Source: Selaginella tamariscina (lineage: Eukaryota; Streptophyta; Lycopodiopsida; Selaginellales; Selaginellaceae). Taken from it: a stretch of DNA of 64,000 nt. Of the stretch, positions 51,471 through 63,839 are shown in pieces. Location of the stretch: contig PUQB01000368.1 in assembly GCA_003024785.1 (NCBI GenBank), positions 124,001 to 188,000 on the forward strand, in the 5' to 3' direction. Numbering within the stretch: position 1 is the stretch's first letter; every line of letters begins with the position of its first letter. The notes below the pieces were generated by a model. The model worked only from the letters and a program-made list of their open reading frames with translations. It searched no databases and was not told the DNA's origin. Made by a program: the position numbers and the translations under genes.

Positions 51471-54400
51471 TCAACAAGTGGATGGGCGGGATCGCTGGAC
51501 AAAGAGTTGAAGCTCAAACTGTCGAAGATGACGCTCGTGGGCCTGGCCGGGGGCGGGTCCATTCCCACAATTTGTTTTGTGTCCTCCGCATAGTCCCGGT
51601 CCGCCATTAGTATTTGCCTCCTCATTGGCCTCCTCCTCCCATCTGAGACGTATGCATATATGCTTACATATATATTCCATCTCTCTCCCTCTCCCTCTCC
51701 CTCTCTCTCTCTTATATCTGTTTACACGCATATATACAAGATGCATGTAACACACGCGCGCACCTGTTGCTGAGCTTCTGGCACTCTGCATGGGCTGTTC
51801 CTTCGGCTTTGGAGGTTCAACTTTGGGCTTTGGGCTTTGGAGGTTCAACTTCGGGCTTTGAAGGTTCAACTTTGGGCTTTGCAATTGTCCCACTCCTCTT
51901 CACCGTGGGCTTCTTTGCGAGTTTGAGATCCACCTTCTTGTCTTCGGGAATGGGAGCAGGCTTTGCAATACTCTTACTTGTTGTCAATGGTCTCTTTGGT
52001 GTAACTGTTGCTGTTCTAGTTATTGGTGGTGAAACAACCCTTGGAGACGCTTCCTATAGAGCACAATATCACATTACTTGTGTGTGTGTGTGTGTGTGTG
52101 TAAAGGAGAGAGAGAGAGAGTACCCGAGAAGCAAGTTCATCCTCCAACTTCCGGACTTTCTTCATCAACTCATCATAACTTTCTAACGTCTCCATTGTTT
52201 GAGATGCCTTCTCCGTGCGTTCCACCTTCAGACACATGTGCGTGTGCATGTGTGTGTTGTGTGTGCGTGTGTTCATACCTTCAATCTATGCTGCAACTCA
52301 TTTGCTGTATTTTTGCCATTGGTACTCACAAGCTTGACTTCATCGCCTTTGTTTTGTATTCTCTCCTCGGCGGTGCTTGGACTCCCTGTCCTATCTTTCC
52401 CATCTCTCTCGCTCGTTTCTTTACTGCTGGAACCATCCTTATACCTTGCCTCTTGCCCTTCCTCATCCCCTTCTTCTTGCACCTTCCCGTCTCTTGCGTC
52501 TTGACCACTCCCCACTTTAGTACTAGAACATGTACACAATAAGTCCCATATACATACATATGTATATGCATACACCAGACACACACAAGAAATGCTACCT
52601 GTTTTAGAAATCTCAGCTCTGTCATCTTCAGTAATGCTTTCTCCCCCTTTACTGGCCTCATCAGCAATCTTAAGGGCCTGTTTCTTGTCGTCCCTAACAC
52701 GAACTGTCTGTCTCTTGGCTGCCTCATCTTGTTTCTGCTTACTAATCCTCTCCTTTGATTCTGGCTGCTGCTTACCTGGCTGCTTACTAGTTCCCTCTTG
52801 TTTTCCTTGGGGCTTCAAAACAGGCCTTCCAACCGCTTCAATAACACAGATATACTCTAGCTTTAATGCACACACATGTGTATAGTATATATAGTGTATA
52901 TTTACATATGTAAATGCACATACATACACACAGGGATAGAAATTATATGTGCGTACCTGAGGTTTGATCTGGAGCAGTACCAGCCCTGAAGTTGGATGTC
53001 TGTTGCTTCTTGAATGCATCACTAGTTATTGGCCTTGACTCAAGCTCCGGTTTTTCTGTCTTTGATGCAGCTGCTGAGATTTCTATTGTCTTTGAAGGAC
53101 TTGCAGGAATTTCCATCTTGGCAGCAACCGCACCTGGATCAAAAAACTAAGATACATACGTGTGCATGCGTGTGCGCGTGTGTGTGTGAGAGAGAGAGAA
53201 GAGTTAGAGCTGTGTATATATTAAATGGAATGAACAAAACACACACCTGGCTCTTGAGTGAATCTCCACGTTAACGACTTTAAAGAAGATTGAAAACCTG
53301 CGCCCCCAGTAGGAGGACCTACTGCGGCTGGTGTGTCTTTTACTTTTGTGAGTTTACCTTTTCGGATAATATAAAAATCAGATACAAGCTATATATATAT
53401 ATATATATACATCTGGAGCTTAAAGAACAAGTGCATGCTACATGTACATATGCATGTAATATAGGTGTATAGAAGCATCATACACACTGATATTTATACA
53501 TAAACAGGAGATAAATACGTTATATTATGTATTTATAAACTAGTACTATATACTACCTTTGGGCTTGGATCGAGGTGTGCGTGGGCTAGTCGTAACTTCC
53601 TTCTTTGGAGGGCTGACTTCCCATATCTTCTGCCTTGGCTTTGGCTTTTGTTTTGCTGGAGTACCGGGTTTGAATCCTTTTGCTGCTAGTTCTTGCTCTG
53701 CCTTCTTAAGTTGCTCCTCTAAACACACTAGTTGCTTATCCAACCCAAGTCGCTCGGACCTATACACAAGTGAGTGCGTGTGTGTGTTAAGCAGTTACCA
53801 ACTAATTTTCAATAGTAAGTTTTATAAAGAATGTATTAAACACACACACACACACACACATGTGTAAACCTCTCTTCTTCAATTAGGATCTTCAAAGCTG
53901 CTGTGTGCTCCTGAAGCTCCTTGAAATTCCTTGCATTTTTTCTAGCCTCCATACTTGACTCGATCATCTTTTGCCTAAAGATAACCATGTCCTGGTTTGT
54001 CTTTTCCAAATCCTTGTTTACAACCTACGATACATACAAGTACCTGAATATGTGTGTGTGTGTGTGAGAGAGAGAGAGAGCTTACATCCATGGTGTTTCA
54101 AGCTTATGGTTGAGATTCTCCAACTCGTCTGATTTATCCCTGATAGAATAAAGCTCCTGCTGCTCGCACCGGAGCACGTTTTGTATTGTTCTCAGGCCTT
54201 TGACATCCTTCTGCATCCTCAGTATCTCTTGAAATAGAGCATCTCTTTCCATCTCCATCTCCTGTAACAATCTAGACTTCCTCATAACAAATTTTCCTGT
54301 ATGTATATGTGTCTATGTATATGCATCTCTCTCGGTGTGTGTGATGATTTGCTTACTTGAGTTGTTGTGACCCGAACATCCCTCCTGAGGATGGCTATTT

Positions 54401-54642
54401 CTTCATGTTGAGCATCACACGCATCTCTCATGTCGTCGTATCTAATCTTCAAACCTGAAACACTCTTATATCAATATATTATATTACGATCTTTCAACTA
54501 AGTCAGATCCTGCCTTTGAGTCTGGTCCGTATGCTGCGTCCACGGGAAGACTTTATACTGTCTAATGTGGAGCCTTGCATTTCTAAGTCCTTGATATCAA
54601 ACTCTAACTTTCTGTAAAATATATATATATATATATATATAT

Positions 54643-54686
<44 letters not shown>

Positions 54687-55137
54687 ATATATATTCTATA
54701 ACAAGCACTCACGCACACGCACACCACCTGTTTTCAGCTTGCAAAGCCAATGCATACACCTTATCCCTCCGGAGATACAAGTCCTGCTCATGCAAGGCCC
54801 GCTTCAGCCTCATAATTTCCTCTAGCAAAGCCTCCTTGTCCTTGGCATTGAGCATGATATTCTTCACAGCACTGGGACTTCCTGGAGTGGGACTGGTGGG
54901 GATTTCCTGGATACCGTCGCACTCACAGTCGGGTGGTGGGCTAATCTGCAGCCATGCCCACCCATGGTTATCCGCATCCTCGTATACAAACGGATCGAAT
55001 CTGAGTGACATGGGGCTTGTTGGTCTCCTTGTTCCTGTCCCATTCGATCGCTTGCTCCTGCTTGTTAAGTTTCCAACTCCATACACAGCCTCAATACCGT
55101 CCATTTCCTCAGAGCTACATATGTATACAGCTACCAT
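51471..55137 (-). CDS. Unrecognised coiled-coil protein with basic, Pro/Lys-rich tail
   Basis: A gene of about 12 exons whose family I do not recognise. Exon 1 (54728-55137; an alternative ATG is at 55104) has a Ser/Arg-rich start, the segment RFDPFVYEDADNHGWAWLQI and an acidic Pro-rich stretch, then begins coiled coil (EEIMRLKRALHEQDLYLRRD). Exons at about 54515-54613, 54360-54455, 54085-54260, 53870-54030 and 53560-53760 continue the coiled coil (LNHKLE, DLEKTNQDMVIFRQKM, LGLDKQLVCLEEQLKKAE). The C-terminal half is disordered and basic: GFKPGTPAKQKPKPRQK, then Lys/Glu/Gln-rich exons, a short coiled coil (YDELMKKVRKLEDELAS), and repeats of K(V)EPPKPK type near 51800-51880. The last coding segment seen (51471-51645) ends in a splice donor, so the true 3' end is missing. 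A cytoskeletal or microtubule role is a guess. Confidence 0.6.
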
Positions 55138-55748
55138 GAGCCCGGTCTCCACTTATCACTCGTCTAAGCTATAACTTGTGTTGGATATGGGTACACATGC
55201 AGTCTTGAAGTTCGGATTCTCTGCAAACTGCAAACAAGCCCCCGACAAGCTAACATGATTTCTTTGGGATTACCCACACTGGTTTATTGATTGAGATCTG
55301 GAGATGTAAATGCAGATCTTATGTAATCTTCAGCACGGTGAATCGCTGCGAGAGGATCTGTGTATAGCAGTGTTCTTCTACACAAATTTATGTAATCTTC
55401 AGAACGATGAATCGCTAGCGAGAGGATCTGTGTATAGCAGTGAAGAACAGGCCGGGACACTACACAAATTGTAAAAAAAACCCTGGTTTTCTTTTTGAAT
55501 AACTCCGCGGAGGAAAGGGACGAGTATGTGTTGGCTAATGAGTATTTGACACGTCATCAGTGACAGCGTATCCCGGAGTCACGTTTGTTTAACGATAGTT
55601 TGTTATTAAATTATGTATCATCTGGTGCCGACATGCATTAAATAGTTTGATTTATGTAATTTTATAATTAAGTTAATATAATTAAGTTAAATTGATGTTA
55701 GGGTAAATGTTTTAGGGTTCATCAGCTGCGTGCGAGCGATTCCAGTCC
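55138..55748. promoter_or_regulatory. Shared divergent promoter with a 69-bp tandem duplication
   Basis: The interval separates the minus-strand coiled-coil gene from plus-strand YIF1. Positions about 55320-55371 and 55389-55441 are near-identical direct copies (ATGTAATCTTCAG, GAATCGCT, GCGAGAGGATCTGTGTATAG). TTAGGGTTCATC lies just upstream of the YIF1 ATG. No TATA element was assigned. Confidence 0.6.
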
Positions 55749-58032
55749 ATGGCGTGGCCACAGCAGTCGACGCCTCGCCCAATGCAGGTATTATCGGTAT
55801 TTCAGTTGAAATCTGGCAGTTTTTTTTTAATGGACGAATTTATGTATTTCATGTATTTTTCATGAAATTCTCGTTTTATGAATGATTTCATACGATTTTA
55901 TAAATGGATCTTTTGGAACAGTTTCAGCAGCCGTATCATTCTTATGGTCCGTACAACAATTATCCCGGGACGCAGCAAGGGCCTGTGAATACGGACGCCT
56001 CCGTCTTCTACAATTCGGATCTCATTCGGACTGGATTAGGCGCTTACGGTGAGCGTCTCTTCGGCTCCAGCAAAGACTATGTTCAAAGCAATGTAAGCAT
56101 ATGATATGTAGTAGTAGTCTACGTTATGCATGGTGTAAATCGTATATGTATGTGTGTGTGTGTGTGTGTACACACACAACACAAACGTTTACTGAATAAA
56201 CAGGAAGTAAGCTTGCTGTTTATGTTTCCATATAGTTGATAGTTGGTTTATGTACATAAGAAAGAATATATATATATATATATTTCTATAAAGCTATGAT
56301 ATAGTTATATATTTTTATTTTCCTTTATCTGTACTCAATATACTGAAATTCTTAAACTGAAGAACTTAGTTCAAATGTGTGTATTGTGAACGTTCCGATA
56401 TATACATACTCACGGTAACAAAGCGACATCTGTCTGTACATTTTTCTCCGGATATGCATGTAGTTAGTTAAATTCTAACTGGCGTGAACATAAAACTTGT
56501 ACTTTGATAGCCACACACAACATATGTCATCGTTGTTTTGACTGATTGTACACATGCAGATTTCTAGATTCCTGGCAGGTCAAGACATCTACTATTACTT
56601 TCAGCTGAACGAGCAATACGTGTCTAACAAGCTCAAGATAATTCTTTGCCCGTTTCTTCATAAGGTTAGTGAGTTTTATTTTGCTATTAAACAAGTTGTT
56701 ACACATATGACTTATGCTACATCATATTGTTTATATTATAATAGTGTGGCTTTTGTGTTTATTAACAGGGCCATTGGACAAGAATTGCAGAGCAGGTTGC
56801 AGGTGGTATAACATACAAGCCTCCCAGATATGATATAAACGCTCCGGACCTGTACATTCCGTTCATGGCTTTTGCAACTTACGTTGTCCTTCGCTGCCTC
56901 GCACTTGGCTCCATGGGCAAGTAAGCTATCTAGACGCATACATACATAAACATATACACATATACACACGAGTATATGTATCTGCATGTACGTGTATAAA
57001 TTCTATTAATGTGTATAGCAGTATACTATTACAGTTTTTGGTTCCATGTTTTCTAGTTCTATGGTCTTACTCTCTAGTGTGAATATGCAAAGCCACTGTA
57101 TGTAATAGTTCGTATGCTATCATATATAGGTTTATATATTATAAAAATCGACTTTTACTTTTATTAAATACAGTAGCTTGAATATTCAAGCTGAAGTATG
57201 ACTGCATAACATTAACAGCGTACAGTTTCCATGTTTTAATCCTTACTTCAATGTTTTAAGCTTCTATCTCAACTCAAGTATTAAGCATAGCTTAATATCA
57301 TATATGCAAGCAGTATTCATGCATACATTGATACATATACGATTAGTAGTAACAAGTGGTTATATAACATTATATTTGTTTTGTTATATAGATTTACACC
57401 GGCAATCATGCAATCAAGTGTTTCAAATGGGATTGGGGTTTGGTTTTTAGAAGTTATTATACTGAAGTCCATGTTGTTCACAATGGGAGGCGGGGATGTA
57501 CCATGGCTTGACACGTTAGCTTACAGTGGATATTCCTTCGTGGGGTTGTGTCTCAGCCTTGCCACTGGCATCTTCTCCAAGTATGCCTACTATGGAGTTC
57601 TCTTGTGGAGCAGCTTCTGCATGGGCGTATTTCTGGTGTGTGTGTGTGTGTGTGTGTGTTTTATTGTGTGTGCGGTGTCAACATTTGTACACCATTAATA
57701 CGTTATACTTTTATATACATATGTCATATAGTATCTACGATATGCAGATGTGTTTGTGAAAATTTGTGATGCATTAAAACGTATAGTTTCATATATATCT
57801 ACACATGTAATATACTATCTACTATATGTACATACGTATCTAGACCATCCATGTTGTCACTGTTAAGTACCGTGTGTTTAACGCAGAACGAAGTTATTAT
57901 ATGTTTGTTAAATGTTTAATTATTTACAGGTGAAGACGCTGAAGAGAATATTGTTTGCGGAGGCAGCACGCAGCTATGATAGAGATTCTAGCAGACATCA
58001 CTACATGCTGCTTTTTGTAGCTATTGTGCAGG

Positions 58033-58093
<61 letters not shown>

Positions 58094-58154
58094 TGTGTGT
58101 GTACATGTATAGGTGCCATCCCTCTTCTATAAGCTTGTATATTCACACTTTTAG
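55749..58154 (+). CDS. YIF1: YIF1 family ER-Golgi transport membrane protein
   Basis: Seven exons join without any frame problem: 55749-55787, 55922-56092, 56560-56664, 56769-56920, 57392-57635, 57930-58031 and 58113-58154; 284 residues, the usual size. YIF1 works with YIP1 and Rab GTPases in COPII vesicle traffic between ER and Golgi. The cytosolic N-terminus has the YGPYNNYPG region and the family motif [18 protein letters not shown], followed by [19 protein letters not shown] and [13 protein letters not shown]. Then come [15 protein letters not shown] and five hydrophobic segments, from about residue 135 to the end: [65 protein letters not shown] and [16 protein letters not shown]. Intron 5 begins directly in a (GT)n run and intron 6 in a (CT)n run. 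It is divergent from the gene ending at 55137. Confidence 0.95.
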
Positions 58155-58804
58155 AGAATTGCACAGGTTCCAACCTCTAATCCATCTAAGTTGTGTCTCT
58201 ATACATGTGAATGCACACATGTATGTGTATACTACAGATTTTCATGTGGGTATACGTTCGTGTCTCTCTCTCTCTCACACGCACACACACACACACACAC
58301 CATACACTTACAGTGGTAATCATACAGGTTCCCATTTCTTCTGGTTTAGCAGGCTGTGATTACTTTTAATTCTTTGTATCTCTAAGTTTGTACAACTTGA
58401 TCTTGTTTTTACTCATAAAGTTAATGGTTTCCTATTAAATATCGTGTGGTGTGTGTGTGTTATTTCACTGATGTAGTCTACAGCAATATGTAAGACATAC
58501 ACACAGAGGTATCATTAACGTCATAAAATGATCCTACTTATTGAGAAATACGGTTTTGAATTTTGAATTTTTAAACTTTAATGAATGGTTATGATGTAAA
58601 TTTATGAATGGATATAAAAATAAATTTATTATGGTATAATTCATAGTATGTTTAATTCATGTAATTCATATGTATCTTTATATATAAACATGGACCTAGT
58701 TTGCTGTCGAGTTGATCTCTAGTCTTAATTTTGCTTAAAAATTTTCCTTTTTTTTAATATAATTTACATAAAACCTAATTAGGGCAGATTTTAGGGCAGA
58801 AGCA
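58155..58804. other. Intergenic spacer
   Basis: Contains (CT)n/(CA)n tracts near 58262-58300 and AT-rich sequence. It covers the YIF1 3' region and the upstream region of the Arc1/AIMP1-like gene. No other gene is seen. Confidence 0.6.
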
Positions 58805-61596
58805 ATGGGCGTTCCAAGCGGCGCTCAAGAAATCATCCAATTTCTTCGAGCTCGTTTTAGTGGTCAGGTAAGAGACACACAGACAAATAGAGAGATACTC
58901 ATATTTTTTCCTTAGAAGATGGTGCCATTTGATACTGATTTCAACAGCGAGGACCAAAAAGAGGTAAATGTTTTATACACATACATGTGTATGGTATGTC
59001 GAAAGCATTTTGTGATTATAGTTCGTAACAATTAAAAATATATAGTCGGAAGTTTCTGTGTGCTGAAGCATATCAAATACATTTCTATAGACACATGCTT
59101 CTGTATATTTTGTATACAAACGTACACACATTAGATAATACGTTACTGATATATCTGGCCGTTATTCTATATTAATATATGATATATCTACACCATATAT
59201 CTATATGAGTTCTATTATTGCAGGCAATGGAGTGGCTGTCTGAGGCAGAAGCAATTGTGCAGGGAAATGTTTCAGCGAGTGCGAAATTAGAAGTTTTGAA
59301 TGTATATCTTCAAGCCAGGACAGTCTTTGTGGGAGATGGGACACATATAACGCTCGCTGATCTTGGCATGTTTGTGGCCATTCGTGATTCCGTGGTAGTA
59401 TGTCTTTTCATGTGTGTGTGTGTGTGTGTGTATCGTAAGGAATGGTCAGATGTCATATGCATAAATACCGTTCATATACGTATGTATGGACTTACAATTA
59501 TATGATAACTGTGTTGTAATAAATGTGTGTATGTGCGTGTGTTGTGGTATGCACATTATATTATACTATATATTTACGTTAATACTATCATAACATACGT
59601 TTCTTATATCATCTAGAGTCATATCTTTGGGACTAGTACCTGATTCATCAACGTATTTCTTGGATACATATAATGTAATATATATAGATATATATCTCTC
59701 TGTGTGCGCGCGCGCGCGTCTTATAATTTATGATGCATCAGACATATACTCATATACTTGATGTTTTATTATTCATTAAATTATATACTTGTGTACAAAA
59801 TTCACATATTCATTTATATTCAATATGTTACATGTACGTATTTTATATATGATTATATACACCTATGCTTCATGTTACTACAATCCATGGGTATGTGTAT
59901 AACGTCTCTTATGTCATATATACCAAATATATAATGTAACAAACTATTCATGTATATTTCTTCTGAGCATTCATCTTCACTATTGTTTTATTGTTTTTTT
60001 TTAACGTCAAGTATATAAATTTTCTTCATATGTAGATCTCTCTTCCAGAGGAAGAACAAGAACATTTACCAAACTTATTCAGATGGGTTGACTACGTTCA
60101 GGTATGTGTGTGCGTATACAAATTTCATGTATACAGCTGTCTATAGTGAACACACACCCCACAATCTAGTAGTTTTTCAAGGCATATTATAATTTCCATA
60201 TGAATGCAGAACAAAGAAGAAGTTCGTCATGTCTACGGACTCATTCCAATTAAAAAGCCAAGCTTCTTCCCACCGGTAACGAACTAAACCAATAAGAAGT
60301 AGTTTATTAACTTTTAATCAATGTTATTATAATTATTGGGTATTTTGGTATAGAATTTGAATATTCTGGATCCGGTTCGACCAGCTAAAGCAGAAATAAC
60401 ATCTAATGGTAGAAATGCAAATGGTGACAAGGTATGTACATGTTTGTATATGAGAGAGAGGGGGAGGAAGGGAAGGAGAGATTGCTGTGTGTAAATTGCT
60501 GGATATATACATGTACGAATGTGCTTTATAAATATTAACCGGTGCATATAATTGTTCTTTTATGATCTGAGTTGAAGTTATTTACAGGATAATAAGCAGG
60601 TGCCAACTAAGCCGGAAGTCCCTACGCAAGAAGTAATTTTTTCAAAGCTCAAGGCACACACACGTGATCTATGTATATATACATACATATACTTCTGTTT
60701 GCATATATAAATATTCTTTCTTTGTATACAAAATATTTTTAATATAAATACAGGCCCCAAAGCAAGCTGAAAAGGAAAACAAAGAGAAGCAAGTAAAATC
60801 TGAAAAGAAGGCCTCCTGCACAGAAGAAGGATGTTGATTGTGATGTGAGCGTGCTTGATATATGCGTGGGACAGATAAAGAAAGTGTGGAAACATCCATC
60901 TGCAGATACGTAAGTAGAGAGGGAGAGGGAGAGGGAGGAGGGAGCGGGAGAGGGAGGAGAGAGGGAGGGAGAGGGAGAGAGGAGAGGGAGGGGAGAGGGA
61001 GGAGAGAAGAGATTTATAAGTCTAATGTTGAATTTATAGTTTATACGTGGAGGAGATTGATGTTGGTGAGCCAAAACCAAGGCAGATTGTTAGTGGTCTC
61101 GTGAAATATGTCTCTGAAGATGAGCTACTTGTAAGTTTGCATATATATAGTGTTTGTGTGTGTGTCACTGAACCATATATTCTTTTAGAACAGGAGAGTG
61201 CTTGTTTTACTCAATATTAAACCTGGAAAAGTTCGCGATGTAGTGTCTGCTGGCTTGGTAAGTATTGCTAATTAATGGTTGTATTTTATGTGTGTGTGTG
61301 TTTGTGAACTTATTACTAATTCAACAGGTTCTTTGTGCCTCTAATGAGGACCATACTAAATGCGAGCCTGTGGCTCCTCCAGCAAGTGCAAAAGTTGGGG
61401 AGAGGGTGAAATTTGCTGGGTATATTGGTGTGTGTGTGTGTGTGTGTCTCTCTATATATATATAAAATATGTATGTTTTAATTTCGGACCATTTTGTAGA
61501 CATGATGGGAAACCAGAGGACGTATTAAATCCAAAGAAGAAACAGTGGGAAAAGATTGCTCCGGTAAGTATTGAAATTTTATGTCATATATATAAG

Positions 61597-61638
<42 letters not shown>

Positions 61639-61810
61639 TCTTTTGAAGTTTTTCTTGTTAATTATATAAATATAGACATCATTTAATAAGATATTGTGTA
61701 CGCAGGAACTTAGAACAGATGCAGAAGGTGTGGCTAATTATCAAGGTGTTCCTTTTGAAATTGGTGGAGGTTTGTGTAAGTCTTCCATTGTTAAGGGATT
61801 GATTAAGTAA
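58805..61810 (+). CDS. AIMP1: Arc1/AIMP1-like tRNA-binding cofactor (OB-fold/EMAP II)
   Basis: Thirteen exons encode about 370 residues: 58805-58867, 58916-58963, 59224-59394, 60036-60101, 60210-60275, 60354-60431, 60588-60632, 60754-60909, 61040-61130, 61189-61257, 61328-61419, 61500-61563 and 61706-61810. The N-terminal third is a GST-C-like module ([20 protein letters not shown]), which in yeast Arc1p and animal AIMPs docks aminoacyl-tRNA synthetases. A Lys-rich linker follows, then the EMAP II-type OB-fold: [58 protein letters not shown] and [17 protein letters not shown]. It matches the plant OB-fold protein of the same architecture and presumably presents tRNA to MetRS or similar enzymes in the cytosol. 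A single extra base near 60811, in a GGCC context, breaks the frame between linker and OB-fold. All other junctions are clean, so this is probably an assembly indel. Confidence 0.93.
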
Positions 61811-62030
61811 ACAGTTAATTATAATTAATTGTGTACAAATACTTTTGTTTGCAATTTCATTTGATTATTTATTTTTATAAGCTATTATCATTTCCTGATA
61901 ATATCTTAATATTGCACAGTTGAGTTTAGTATTATGAATTTAAAAGTTTATATTGAGTTCATTTTTGTAAATTATTATTACTATTTAGATATATATAAAT
62001 AAGGGAAATTTTCATATATACTACCATATG

Positions 62031-62062
<32 letters not shown>

Positions 62063-63490
62063 TTGTGTATACTCCCTGGAAGTTTTAATTTACATACATT
62101 GTATTATAATTTCTAAAATTGTAATAATTTAATTAGATATTAAATAGATATTTAGTTAAAAAAAGAATTATCAAATTAAAAACTTTGTTATTATAAAAAT
62201 TATGAATAAGTAAATGTTAGTAAATGCCACTATAACTAAAGTTTGATTGCGATGTATCTCTTTAGTTGATCATATTATAAATTAGAAACTAATTAAGTCT
62301 TTTGTTAAGTTTTAGTAATATAATCTAATTTTTAAATTTAAAATGATTTCAAGACTGCAAATTCCAGGTATATATAAATTATGGTGCAAATATTTAATTT
62401 TTAATATACATATAATAAAACAATATGTACATTGTAATATTTAAGATTTTAAGCAAACTATGTATTTTATTATATGCATGCAAAGAGAAAATATATTTTG
62501 ATTTATAATGTTTAAATATATAATAAAGTAGTTTATATTGTGAATATTTTATTGACAATGGAATATCAGTGTAAAATAATAAAGTAGATACAGAAGTTAT
62601 TAAAAGTTATTGTAGTTATTTATGATGTGGTTAATTATAATAAAGACAACTTTTATATGGTTTATAGAACAATCTAAATACGATGAAAGAATATACCTTT
62701 ATATATATATATATATATATATTATATTAAAATACAAATCTTTGTATGTAGTTTTTTTTATCTTTTGTATATTTATTATGTAGTATTTCAATGTACTTGA
62801 GATGTTGAGCATTTTCTAAGAGAGATTTTTTATTATTATTTTCTTTTTATTAGTTTGTTTTTTTTCTAATTATTATAGAATAATTTTATAATCAATTGAT
62901 TTGCATTACACGAATAAATTTAATTTCTCTTGTTCATGATAGAAGTTAGAGTTTTGACATATATTAAATTCATATTGTTATTGATTTTTTACTCATTCGT
63001 ATAACTTTGCATCATTTGTGTCCATAATTTTGTCGCATAATATCATGGCTTTAAACATTTTTTAAAACATCCACTTGGTAAACATCCAATTGTCTTATAA
63101 ATTAATATAGTATAAGTTGTACAATCAATAATTTCGGTCATATTTATTTTATTCCCTTATATTTTCTCTTGTGAGAAAAATGAACTTCTTTATTTATGTA
63201 ACATGAACAACTAAAGAGACTTTTCAATTTTTTAACATCATTGCACATGGTATATACTCATTTAAAACTTTGACATAATAAATTCTTTTTAGACATAATA
63301 ATACAAAATTCATGATGAGCTGTGGCATTAACAAATTTCATAAATATCAATTTCAAAATTATTTGTACACTATAAATATATACAAGAAATTTGGGTTTGG
63401 AGTGATCAATTAATTTGCAAGCTATTCTTCCAAAACAATCAAACATAATAAAAATAATAAAAGAAAAGAAACTCTCTTAAGTAAAAACCC
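61811..63490. other. AT-rich spacer, no gene seen
   Basis: About 1.7 kb of very A/T-rich sequence with a (GT)n run near 62036-62062 and a (TA)n run near 62700-62720. The open frame at 63258-63446 on the minus strand shows no recognisable features. Confidence 0.7.
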
Positions 63491-63494
63491 TAAG

Positions 63495-63832
63495 TTATTT
63501 ACTCTAACACTCCTTGAGAAATCTTGAACACCCCAAAATTTGTGCATTTACACTCTTTGAGTTTATTCACTTGGATGTGTGCACAATTTTGATTGAGTCA
63601 TTGGGTGACAATCACTATGTGGTATAATAATAATAATAATAATATAAGACACTATTTTTAGTGGTATTTATTATTATAGGACACTATTATTAATGAGCTA
63701 GCTTATTATTAGTCATCCAGGAACATAACCACATAATGGTTGCCACCCAACAACTTAGTCAAAATTGTGCACACGTTCAAGTGAATCAACTTAAAGAGTG
63801 TAAATGCACGATTTTGGAGTGTTGAGGAAAAG
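63495..63832. repeat. Fold-back (inverted repeat) element
   Basis: The arm at about 63510-63625 is the imperfect reverse complement of about 63715-63822. Shared blocks include GTGCATTTACACTCTTT(G/A)AG, GTGTGCACAATTTTGA and an ATGTGGT block. The loop is an AAT-repeat-rich stretch of about 90 bp. The structure fits a MITE or fold-back transposon. Target duplications were not identified. Confidence 0.75.
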
Positions 63833-63839
63833 GAAAATG

